Shown piece after piece: positions 1 to 8,151 of a DNA stretch of 11,580 bases. Every line of letters starts with the position of its first letter. Positions within the stretch are counted from its first letter, which is position 1. This stretch comes from Spirogloea muscicola. Lineage: Eukaryota > Streptophyta > Zygnematophyceae > Spirogloeales > Spirogloeaceae. The position numbers and the translations under genes are program-made. Location: positions 1,011,494 through 1,023,073 of the forward strand of contig WELB01000010.1 of NCBI GenBank assembly GCA_009602725.1, given 5' to 3'. The notes beneath the pieces are model-generated. The model saw nothing but the letters and a program-made list of their open reading frames with translations. It did not search any database and was not told the DNA's origin.

Positions 1-60
1 AGGTCATGAACATGGGCACACATGCGGCAGCGTGGTAGCGGAGACGAGGCTTCGGCCGCC
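1..60 (+). promoter_or_regulatory. Presumed 5' leader of the histidine kinase gene
   Basis: The proposed start ATG at 61 sits in GCCGCCATGG, an ideal eukaryotic initiation context. An in-frame ATG at 22 would add 13 residues, but its context (ACACATGC) is poor. An ATG at 6 opens a 10-codon upstream reading frame that stops with TAG at 36-38; it matters only if transcription starts before position 6. No TATA box is visible in these few bases, and the promoter proper lies outside the window. The leader assignment depends on the exon 1 model being correct. Confidence 0.4.
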
Positions 61-188
61 ATGGCCGTTGACAACAGCGGCGCAGGGCCGGGGGCCAGGC
101 AGGCGCAGTCTCAGGTCCTCGCGGCGGAGGAGGATGGCGGCGAGGCGGCCGTCACGCCGCCCGGCAGGCAGTTCCTGCTGCCCATGCG
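61..188 (+). other. Proposed exon 1 of the kinase: cytoplasmic N-terminus
   Basis: Exon 2 needs an upstream exon ending in phase 2. The frame opened by the ATG at 61 can supply this with a donor at 189 (ATGCG|GTGCGC), joining as PMR to HPPILNHW just before the first membrane helix. The segment is 43 residues rich in Ala, Gly, Glu and Gln, with no recognised domain and no signal peptide. Other phase-2 donors in the same frame lie at 108, 297 and 303, so the right boundary could differ. The choice rests on start context, phase and the short distance to the helix. Confidence 0.5.
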
Positions 189-3100
189 GTGCGCCGGCCC
201 TGGGAGGCCGCCGCGCACGACCACCTCCCCTCTCGTCCGGCTGCTGAGGCAAGTGACCAACGCCCAATCTGGGGCATGCAGAGTACGGGCTTCAGTGTCC
301 CAGTCGATGTTGCAGGCCCTGACCGGGAGCCCAACTTGTCAATATCTGCTGCATGGCCATATCGGCTTGCGGGTGACTGGACAAGGACTTGGCCATGGGA
401 TGTCCAACTCCAACGAGTCATGCTCGCAGATGTGCATCTGTCTGCTAAAGGCAGCCCATGGCTGGCCTTGCAGATGGTCATGGCCCTCTGTCGTTGAATC
501 TGCGTGGGCGGGCCTTAAGACATCGTCGCTCATGGACATTTTGACCATCCTCAGTGTCTGTCGTTGCCAATCAGGATTGCCGCCAGGAAGTGTAACCTCC
601 TGCAGGAAGCCTGCGTTCACAAGTGTATTGACATGCATCATCTGACTCACATGCCTGGTGTTATTGCAGACATCCGCCAATTCTGAACCACTGGCGGAAG
701 ATCCTGCTCATATGGTCGATAATTGGCCTCGTCTTGGCTGGTGTTGTATTCTGGCTCCTCTGGGATCATGACCAGGGCTCTACTAAGCGGGAGTTCGTGC
801 TCAGCTGCGTGAGCCGAGCGCAGGTATACATGGACTGGCTGAGCTCCTGTTATTGTTCACACTTTCCTCAGCTGGCCTTGCAGTCCAGCACCAGCTACCA
901 CAGTGATTCCCTAGTCCTGGTGATAGTGTATTTTGTGTCCAATGCATACTCTAGTGGCATTGTTGATTGTGAGCACATTGCAGGTATTGGAGGATCGAAT
1001 GCAGAGCAACTTGTACACGGCCGCCGCTTTGACCGGTCTGATAAAGACTGCAATTCAGTTCGAAGATCAGGAGCGTTTTGGAAACTTCCTCTACCAGACG
1101 GATTGGACAAGACCTCAAGTACAGATCCATGAGGCACTCTGGAGCCATGCACTGTCCCGCTACTTCAGTGCTCATGCTGCTGCCTTTTTTATGCCAAGCA
1201 TCCTGCATGTCATGGTGTCAATGAGATATAGCATCACAGTCGACCATTGGCGGCTTGGGAGCAGACATGGAAATGCTCCAGGTGTCATTGAGTGCTTTCT
1301 TGTCCTATTCCAGGTCCAAGCTGTATACTACATACAGAAGGTACTTCCAGCTGGGCGGCTGCCGCTGGAGAGAGCTCTTAATACAACATTCAGAAACAGG
1401 ACCGGTATCGATGTCTATGTACCAGATCCGCCTCAGGTTTACTTCTTCCTCCTTTCCTACACCTTATGCTCTCCTCGTCGTGCCATACTTGTTCAAGAAC
1501 CCCTCCTATGTAACTTGTCCTCTCCTTGGTGGAGGTTGTTACATTGAGCATACCTACAGGGATGCGCTTCATTGGGGATCTCCTCAATGCCCTAGTTCTT
1601 CTTGCCGCGCTGACTATGCTTTGGCTGCATGGCAACAGCCAGAGTACGCTGTGGTCCGCTACCTGCCCCAGCAACCTGCTTCGAACCCAGCTACTCTTCT
1701 TTGGGATGTGTATGCCAACCCTCGGCTTCGGTCAACATTAGAACAGGTAAGGTGGTGGTTAGATTGATTCACTTTTAGTGATATCAGCATCAACAGACCC
1801 GTCAATGTCAAGGAATGCCTACTTGCAGCAGTATGACGTGGCAATGTTGGTTCTGCTTAAACTAAGCATACTTGAGTTCACTTCTGCGGCAGGCACGAGA
1901 TTTTGGGGTACCTGCCTACTGTGCACCTGATGCACTTGGGCCAGGCCGTGTCCGCGCTTTTGTGCCAATATACAAAGGTCCCATTCCATACCCTGCAAAT
2001 GCTACTGTCAGAGATCGACAACGTGACATTGAAGGCTACATCGGTTGTCAATTCAACGTGTCCACGCTCTTCAAGTCATCACTACATGCCTTCACCGACA
2101 GAGAAGACATACACCTCCAGTGGTATGTATGCTTGAGATCGTTGTTGCAGGCACAAAGTGCTTCGGTGTACTCAATCCAAGAAGCATGTCCCTTTGGGCC
2201 TTTCTGCTCTTACATGGCACTCTGAGCTGTGTGCAGGTATGACGTCTCAAATGACCCTAGTATGCAAGAGGGCCTCCTCATGCCAGCTCCTCCAGGGAGT
2301 CCCACGTTTGCGTCTGACCAATTTCGTAATGGCACAAGCCTAGTCGCTCCGAGTCGCAGCCATCTGCCTTTCTCGTACTCCACAAAGTACACACAAGGTA
2401 GGAGAAAGTTGTCCCACTTGCTACGTTTCAGAATGTTGCAGGCTCGGTCTTCTCAGTGGAGCCTATTTGTCCTGACACGTTTGTCTTCTCCCTGATCGCT
2501 TGAAGGCTTCCGAGACTACCAGGTGCGCTGCTTGAACGTGGGGTACTCCACTTGGCACCGGATTGGCAAAGTTGTGCCATGGCCTATCGCCATTATACTG
2601 CTTTTCCTGCTCCTGGCGATTATCATGGGCCTCATAGCAAAGCACCAGCAAGCCCTCGCCCATGACATCAGGCGCATTGGGAAGCAGAACATGGATCTCA
2701 AAGAGGTACTACAACCTACATGTGCTAGCTGGGTCTATTGCAGGCTTGCAGCTACTATATTCATTGTAAGCATGCATTTGTCAATCGATCCCAAGCTTCA
2801 ACATGCGTAACAATGCGGATATCCAGACTGATGCTGAGGTCGCAGATGCGAAGGGCAATGCAGCGGCAGCAGCAGATGACACACCCCTCCTTTGGCAAGA
2901 TAGATAGCATGACTTTCAGCTACCTTGGGATTGTGCAGGAGGCTTCTGTGCAGGCTAAGGCCTTGGATCATGCAAAATCCGCTTTCATTGCTTCTGTTTC
3001 ACACGAGATCCGTACGCCCATGAATGGTAATTGCACTGTCAACCGAGCAGCCTCTGTCTTGGAGGTCTTACATCTTGATTTTTGGTGATGTTGCTCGGTC

Positions 3101-6100
3101 TACCTTTTGAGGTTGGTCATCTGATATGGACTGTCTATAAAGATCTGTACCAGGCTTGTGTTGGGTACGTCTTGTGTTGGTATGATTGAGTTGCATCATC
3201 GTTCTGCCACATTTCCCTGCAACACTGTATGGTTCATTGTCTCCCTTTTGCATTTGCTGAGGCAGGGATGATTGGCATGACAAATCTGCTCATGAACACG
3301 CGGCTGGTGAGTCATGAAAGGAAGGATATTGAGTACTCTTTCTCTCTGCGCTTTCAGTTGCTCCAGAAATTGTAGATACAGTCAGTGCCTCGTAATAGCT
3401 TCTCAATTCTTCTTGCTCCAATGAATGAGGAGGTGACACATTGTCTATGACTAATAAGCCCCTCAATGCTATGTGAAAATTATGCACAAGAATGGCAACC
3501 CGTCCCTCCACAGACAACAGCAAACGAGCCAATTTTAGCTTAGGATGGCCTTGACAGTGCCATAAGCATCATGCTCTTCATCTAACTCCGTGTTTCGCTG
3601 TGACATGTTCGCAGGATGCAACTCAACTGGACTATGTGAAGACAGCTCAAGCCAGTAGCAATGCCTTGATTGGACTGATCAATCAGGTGGGAGGCTGTCC
3701 CTGTCCCATGGAAACTGCAGAGAGGCAGCCTTGTGTTAAGAGCTGCTGAGTAGCTAGGTGATCTGTGTGTATAGACAATGACGGGGTCTTGCTCCATCAT
3801 CTAACTACTTACAGAGGTGGTAAGACATCCTCTATGCAGGTCTTGGATTTCTCCAAGATGGAAGCTGGACGAATGGTAAGAAAGCATTATTCTAAATACC
3901 AAATACATTGCATCTCTGCTCACTGCAGATGTGCACATATTATTCTAGAATGCCCCTATTAGTCAACTGCATTGAGAGTAGAGATTCAATTAGCCTGCAT
4001 ACACACAGTACACACACAGTTGTGTCATGTAGTGTCACTAGTCATCTGATTGCACCTTGTGACAGAGAGTCAAATTGTTGTTTGTACATCACAGGAGATC
4101 GAAAGTGTCCGCTTTGATCTGCGGAGTGAGCTGAATGATGTCCTCAGCCTATTTGGGGACAAAACTCGCCAGAAGAAGCTTGAGGTGACATGCTTCGAGA
4201 TACCTCATTGGACATGCGCTGTCGTAGGACATTGCTGCAACATTCATTCTTCTGAAGCATGCAGTGATGCACCTTCAGGCTTGTTCTGACGTTCCTATCT
4301 TCCAATTCCAGCTTGTTGGGTTGGTTCAAGAGGCTGTACCTACTTGGCTGGTAGGGGATGTCGGCAAGATAAGGCAGATACTCTTGAATCTCATTGGGAA
4401 TGCTGTCAAGGTAATTCTTCTGCCATTCTTTCTGTAAGCAGTCCAATAGACCAGTAGCCCAACGATGGTGGTGGCAGTACGCGCAGTCAGCTAGGATCGT
4501 CTCACCCAGTTGCTCCAGATGAGGCGGTTGCCTGAAGCAGCTGCTGCATGTGATGCACAGTTCACCAGAGAGGGCAGCATCTTTGTCAGCGTATGGGTGG
4601 CTGGTGTTGAGGAAGATGCAGCACCTCCGCAAGTTGGGGAGTCGACAAGCTCTCCTCTACTGAGGATGGTTTCTCAGGAGAAGCACAACCCTGCTGTCAT
4701 CTGGCTACCAGATTCTGTAACTGCAGGGTAATGTCTGCCGCAACCTCGGTTATATCAGGACCTTGCTGTAATCTAGTTGGCAAGCTTGACTTGGTGTTCT
4801 GCTGGCTGCGCTGACACTCAGAGAAATGTCAAACATTTCATTTCTAATGTGACAGGAACGATGGCTCGGCAGTCGACATCCAGCGACATGGTCTTAGCAT
4901 GCGAGTAGGTAGTCCCAGGAACGACGAGAAGCTGGTGCTGGCTTTCAGAGAGTGCAACATGGCAGCAGTGGATGCGATGTGGAAAGATGACAAGAGGGAT
5001 CATCAACACAGCTTGCAGATCATGTTCTCTTGCGAAGACACTGGCATCGGCATCCCTCTCAGGTCGCATATGTCAGCCATATATTGGCCAATCTTATGTC
5101 ACTTTCAAACTCATCATCTATGGGCCTTACTTGCAACCGACATGCTAGGGACTGGTTCAAGATTGGCGGAAATGAGGTGATGTGAGCTCTTGGCACCACC
5201 TTGACAGATGGTAAAGAGATGCTGATGCCTTTTTTTGGACGTACTGAGCAAGTGCAGTGTCCGTACAAAGCTCTTTGAGCCATTCCTGCAAGCCAACACG
5301 GGAGCAAATCGCGAATATGGGGGGACAGGCCTTGGCCTGTCCATAACATCCAAGGTCAGCACATTTTTGCTACACTCTTATCAAGATGGTCGCGCCTCGT
5401 CGTGATTGGGAGTCAGGTACCACTGACGTCTTGCTTGTGCTTCCCAGGCCTTTGCTGCGTGCCTGGGCTGGCTACTGATCTGGCTGTGTGCTCCTCCTTC
5501 GCAAATATTCGCAGCTTGTGACCCTTCTCAAGGGCTTCATGGCAGTAAGCAGTTCGCCTGGAGTTGGAAGCACCTTCCAGTTCCAGGTTCCCTTGGGCTT
5601 GGGATACCCTGACAATAAGGAAGACAGGCTGACCATTGACGCGTGGGCCTCTGATGAACCCAGCTCTGCAAATCCCCCCGGGTCGAAGATTGTGATTGAT
5701 AAACTAAGAAAAACAAGAGCTCTGGTTGTGGACACAAATCCCGTGCGAAGGTATGGTTTCTTCACAGTCAGTGTGACTAGTAGCACGCGCAGCATCTTGA
5801 TGTCCGACGTATAAAAGGTGCTGTATTGTTTGATCATCCTCTTAAGCTGGAATAGCTGATGCTTCAAGGTATCCTTTTTCAGTATTTATGCTGCATTTCT
5901 GCATGACCTGCTCACTAACTCCTCCTTGGGACCTGGTGCAGAGAGTCCACATGGTCCTGTTTATCGCGCACGGGCATAAAGGCCTCAAAGGCCTCAAGCA
6001 TTGAGGAGGCAGAGATGCTTGTTCAAGAGGCATGGATTTCTCAATCAAGACTGGCCCCTTTTTGCGTTGTAGTGGAGTCCCAGGTTGGTATATCTGATGC

Positions 6101-8151
6101 CTGCTTTATCGCACCGCCGTTACGTATGACAATTCACAGGATTTGGCTTGACTTTAAACAGATTACTCTGCAATCTGTGTTGCCCATTATTGGAGTTTGC
6201 ATGTGTGCTCATACGACTTGATTCAACAATGATGGCTGAATCCTTCGTTGTCTTTCTGTGCCTGGTATGTCTATGGTGGATCGGCACACCAGGCTTCAGG
6301 CGAGGATCAAATGATAGAGTTGGGAAGGCGATTAAGAGGGAAAGAGAGGGAGGTCATAGAGCAACACGGGAAATTGGAGCTGAAGTTGGCCATGATTGTC
6401 GTCACAGTCAATCAAGACAATGCAGCTGAGGCCCGCCTCAAGGCTGCGGGCTACACCGGCTTTCTGGTCAGGCCCTTACGCCAGGTCAGTCCAGCCCCAC
6501 TCAGTACAAGCTGAGTGACTGATAACTGATGGGGTACTCCTACTGCGGCGTCCTTTTGTCCCTCCACTTGTCCTGCTTATACAATGTGCCAAGTTGCCAG
6601 CTCTCCAGTGTGCAAGGCATCAAGCACTGGCTGAGCTTCTTTTTGCACTCCAGTAGTTTTTAGTCTTCTCCCTATGCTTTCACCTTTGAAAGTGGCAGCA
6701 TAGTTCGATGATCTTCTACGTGACCTCTTCGCCTGGTGAAGCAAGCTGGATGGCCTTACTCAACAGGGCTTCCTTTTGACTTGCTGATGCTATATAGTGC
6801 TGACTCCTCTTGTTGTTGTGAGCAGAGCGTGGCTGCGGTGCTGGTGGGGTCGTTGCTAGGGTTTGTTGGTGATGTGGCCTTGGCCAACGACAAGGCTACC
6901 TTCGGTCCGAGCCCTGTGTCATCAGGAGGGCTGGAGCGGAGGAGCTCTTCCAATGTCTGCGAGTGGCTTGTGGGTCGACGAAGCCTCATCGTGGATGACA
7001 CACTCATCAACCGGAAGGTTGCTGGGAAAGTCCTGGAGACCCTGGGCATGACCACCGAGTCAGTGGGCTCTGGCCAAGAGGCGATTCAGTTGCTGAATCG
7101 TGAACCTTTTGACCGATTTGACGTCATCTTCATGGACATTCAGGTGGGGCACTACTATTTTGCCACCTTGGCTATTATCACCCCGTCACGTTCTCTGTTG
7201 GCTTATTACCCAGTTGGGCTACATATGCTTCAGTAATGCAAGCAGTAACGCGGAAGCAGTAGATGAGGAGATTACGTGCTAAGTGCAGGGGTGAGGGTTT
7301 TGCTTGCTAGCTAATTGATTAGCTCCATGCCAGGCTTTGTGGCCCTGTCAGTTGACGCTGTGTTTGCTGTGCAAGATGCCTGAGATGGATGGATATGAGA
7401 CCACTGTGCGCATCCGAGAGATGGAGATGGACCGATGTGCCCGGAGCCATGGCACTGAGCAGCCTCGTGAGATGCCAACTGGCTCTCCCATGGAGGCGGC
7501 TGAGAGCAGATCAGTGTTGGATAACGACCGTGGAACAGCTAAGGGTGTGAATTTTTCGCGCATGGGCACTTGGGCTGACAGTGGCTGCGACGATGCCATG
7601 GAGGCTGGCTCCACGGGACGATTGAGAGGGGGAGACAGTGGGCAGGGCATGCGAGGAGCCTGTGCTGATGGCCAGGCGAGTGGTCAACCACCACTGTGGC
7701 ATCGATGCCGCATACCTATAGTCGCCATCACTGCGGACGTCATGAAGGGTACACGGGAGAGGTGCATGGCTGTTGGCATGGATGACTATCTGGCCAAGGT
7801 GAGATGATGGACCCCGCTGGCAGTGCATGGGATTTTGTACTCAAAGAAATCACTGTGATGTTTGGTGAGCTTTACTTGATGAGTCTAAACTCTTGTACTC
7901 ATAGGACATTGCGTGTTGCTTGCTTGGATTGTGTGCCAATCACGTACATTTAAGTCTTACGGTCAATTAAAGTACATTGCTTTCTGGAAGCAGGAGCAGC
8001 ATTGTAGCCCGAAGTACGTCAGTCTAGTGCATGGAGACCTCTGTCTTACATAGCTCGTTTCACTTTGCAGCCCCTGGATACGAAGAAACTCAAGCTTATA
8101 CTCTCAAAGCTTTTCTTGGAACCTACAACCTCAAATAGCTGTCAATACTAG
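61..8151 (+). CDS. CHASE-domain hybrid sensor histidine kinase, cytokinin-receptor type (23 exons)
   Basis: This is a membrane sensor kinase that should autophosphorylate on His and pass the phosphate to its own receiver Asp, then to HPt proteins. Exons: 61-188, 670-823, 984-1118, 1314-1436, 1639-1746, 1893-2122, 2237-2397, 2506-2705, 2939-3026, 3266-3306, 3615-3686, 3840-3875, 4095-4184, 4312-4410, 4561-4727, 4856-5062, 5258-5354, 5515-5750, 5942-6083, 6293-6484, 6826-7143, 7376-7798, 8071-8151. They join in phase to 1175 residues and TAG. Seen: two membrane helices (about 54-74 and 370-391) flanking a CHASE region, H-box SHEIRTPMNG (His435), N-box NLIGNAVKFT, G1 DTGIGIP, F-box LFEPF, G2 GGTGLGLSI, a degenerate receiver, and a receiver with phospho-Asp1006. 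The order matches plant AHK/CRE1 proteins. All introns are GT...AG; 20 of 22 acceptors are CAG and two are AAG. Exon 1 is the least certain exon, and the donors after exons 1 (GTGCGC) and 16 (GTCGCA) are weak. Ligand identity is inference. Confidence 0.92.
189..669 (+). other. Intron 1 of the kinase (481 bases)
   Basis: This is the longest intron in the model. It ends in a clear acceptor, TTATTGCAG, before exon 2. Several open frames cross it (for example 189-497), but their translations show no recognisable domain and no clean splice pair links them to exon 2 in phase. I see nothing else in this stretch. If exon 1 actually ends further right, part of this interval is coding. Confidence 0.5.
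701..763 (+). other. First transmembrane helix (TM1), exon 2
   Basis: Residues about 54-74 form an uninterrupted hydrophobic run, ILLIWSIIGLVLAGVVFWLL, preceded by basic residues (HWRK) and followed by acidic and polar residues (DHDQ). By the positive-inside rule the N-terminus is cytoplasmic and the following CHASE region extracytoplasmic or lumenal. Plant cytokinin receptors have the same helix directly before CHASE and sit mainly in the endoplasmic reticulum; location here is inferred from that family. Confidence 0.9.
764..2573 (+). other. CHASE ligand-sensing domain (exons 2-8)
   Basis: Residues about 75-365 lie between the two membrane helices and match the CHASE family. The CVSRAQ helix follows TM1, and FLYQTDWTRPQVQAVYYIQ fits the family's Arg-Pro then aromatic/Val block. 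Then come LLWDVYANPRLRSTLEQA (the Asp-x-x-x-x-Pro-x-x-Arg element), ARDFG, VPIYKGPIPYPANATV and GYIGCQFNVSTLF. CHASE domains bind small ligands; in plant receptors the ligand is cytokinin. Asp203 aligns roughly with the cytokinin-contacting Asp of Arabidopsis AHK4. The position I align with the AHK4 Thr mutated in wol appears to be Ala224. That alignment was done by eye. Confidence 0.88.
2574..2639 (+). other. Second transmembrane helix (TM2), exon 8
   Basis: Residues about 370-391 form a strongly hydrophobic segment, with the core PWPIAIILLFLLLAIIMGLI, followed by a charged, helical stretch (KHQQALAHDIRRIGKQNMDL). That stretch probably forms the signalling coiled coil carrying ligand-induced movement into the phosphoacceptor domain. 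The position directly before the H-box exon agrees with plant CHASE kinases. Confidence 0.9.
2939..3875 (+). other. Dimerisation and His-phosphoacceptor (HisKA) domain, exons 9-12
   Basis: Exon 9 encodes AKSAFIASVSHEIRTPMNG, the H-box; the phosphoacceptor is His435, codon at 3002-3004. Exon 10 (41 bases) gives MIGMTNLLMNTRL. Exon 11 (72 bases) gives DATQLDYVKTAQASSNALIG and the following LINQ. Exon 12 (36 bases) gives VLDFSKMEAGRM. Together they form the two-helix hairpin on which the kinase dimerises. The residues following His, Glu-Ile-Arg-Thr-Pro, needed for phosphotransfer and phosphatase function, are all present. The exons are unusually short, and exons 11 and 12 are phase 0 at both ends. 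Confidence 0.95.
3307..3614 (+). other. Intron 10 of the kinase (308 bases)
   Basis: It lies between the 41-base exon 10 (donor GTGAGT) and exon 11 (acceptor GTTCGCAG). No coding stretch, repeat or RNA gene is visible inside. Confidence 0.85.
4095..5595 (+). other. HATPase_c catalytic domain (exons 13-18)
   Basis: This is the ATP-binding part that phosphorylates His435. Visible in order: FDLRSELNDVLSLF; GDVGKIRQILLNLIGNAVKF (the N-box, Mg-ATP-binding Asn552); EDTGIGIP (G1, Asp672); KLFEPFLQ (F-box); YGGTGLGLSI (G2); and a closing SSSPGVGSTFQFQVPL. About 115 residues separate N-box and G1, including a long hydrophilic stretch. Plant cytokinin receptors also have a long spacer here. All nucleotide-binding motifs are intact, so an active kinase is expected. 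The exon 16 donor (CTCAG|GTCGCA) is weak, but it gives the right phase and a continuous G1-to-F-box sequence. Confidence 0.95.
5707..6864 (+). other. Degenerate receiver-like domain (exons 18-21)
   Basis: Residues about 777-915 have the receiver pattern: TRALVVDTNPVRR at strand 1, LAPFCVVVES at strand 3, LAMIVVTVNQ at strand 4, and AAGYTGFLVRPLRQ at strand 5. Key catalytic residues are missing. The acidic pair is reduced to one Asp (785), the phospho-Asp position reads Glu836, and the strand 5 Lys is Arg898. It should not take phosphate. Plant cytokinin receptors carry a similar degenerate receiver in this position, so this supports the family assignment and is probably structural or regulatory. 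Confidence 0.8.
6485..6825 (+). other. Intron 20 of the kinase (341 bases)
   Basis: Donor GTCAGT, acceptor GTGAGCAG. It interrupts the end of the receiver-like domain between VRPLRQ and SVAAVLVG. It is pyrimidine-rich in places, with no open frame that continues the protein. I see nothing else in it. Confidence 0.85.
6976..8115 (+). other. C-terminal receiver (response regulator) domain, exons 21-23
   Basis: Residues about 953-1164 form a functional receiver that accepts phosphate from His435 and passes it to an HPt protein. Visible: RRSLIVDDTLINRKVAGKVL (acidic pair Asp959-Asp960), FDVIFMDIQMPEMDGYE (phospho-Asp1006, codon 7135-7137), IPIVAITADV (Thr1127) and DDYLAKP (Lys1149). All five signature positions are present. 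The domain is split by introns directly after MDIQ and directly after the conserved Lys. It is enlarged by a 92-residue insertion between helix 3 and strand 4. The protein ends 11 residues after the last receiver helix. Confidence 0.95.
7433..7708 (+). other. 92-residue insertion inside the receiver domain
   Basis: After YETTVRIREMEMD the family normally runs within roughly 10-20 residues into IPIVAIT. Here residues about 1028-1119 intervene. They are rich in Gly, Ser, Asp, Arg and Met (for example MEAGSTGRLRGGDSGQG) and look disordered. The frame stays open across the whole 423-base exon 22, which favours coding over an unspliced intron. A cryptic intron cannot be excluded: GT and AG dinucleotides occur inside, such as the GTGTGA after GCTAAGG near 7545. 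Confidence 0.75.

Noticed and set aside
4-267. Open frame on the - strand across the kinase start, and a further + frame at 32-247
   Set aside because: Both are rich in Arg, Ala, Gly and Pro as expected for shadows of GC-rich DNA, show no domain, and overlap the better-supported start at 61.
189-497. 102-codon + strand frame that might be an extra kinase exon
   Set aside because: It has no similarity to receptor N-termini and I found no donor joining it to exon 2 in the required phase; it lies within the proposed intron 1.
2738-2938. Open frame extending upstream of kinase exon 9 (Met/Gln/Arg-rich) as possible coiled-coil coding sequence
   Set aside because: A strong acceptor (TTGTGCAG at 2938) joins exon 8 to exon 9 in phase, and the resulting spacing from TM2 to the H-box matches plant receptors; the upstream reading is probably intron.
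4144-4632. 162-codon - strand frame opposite the HATPase exons
   Set aside because: It is antisense to exons 13-15 and two introns, has no recognisable domain, and is best explained by chance absence of stops.
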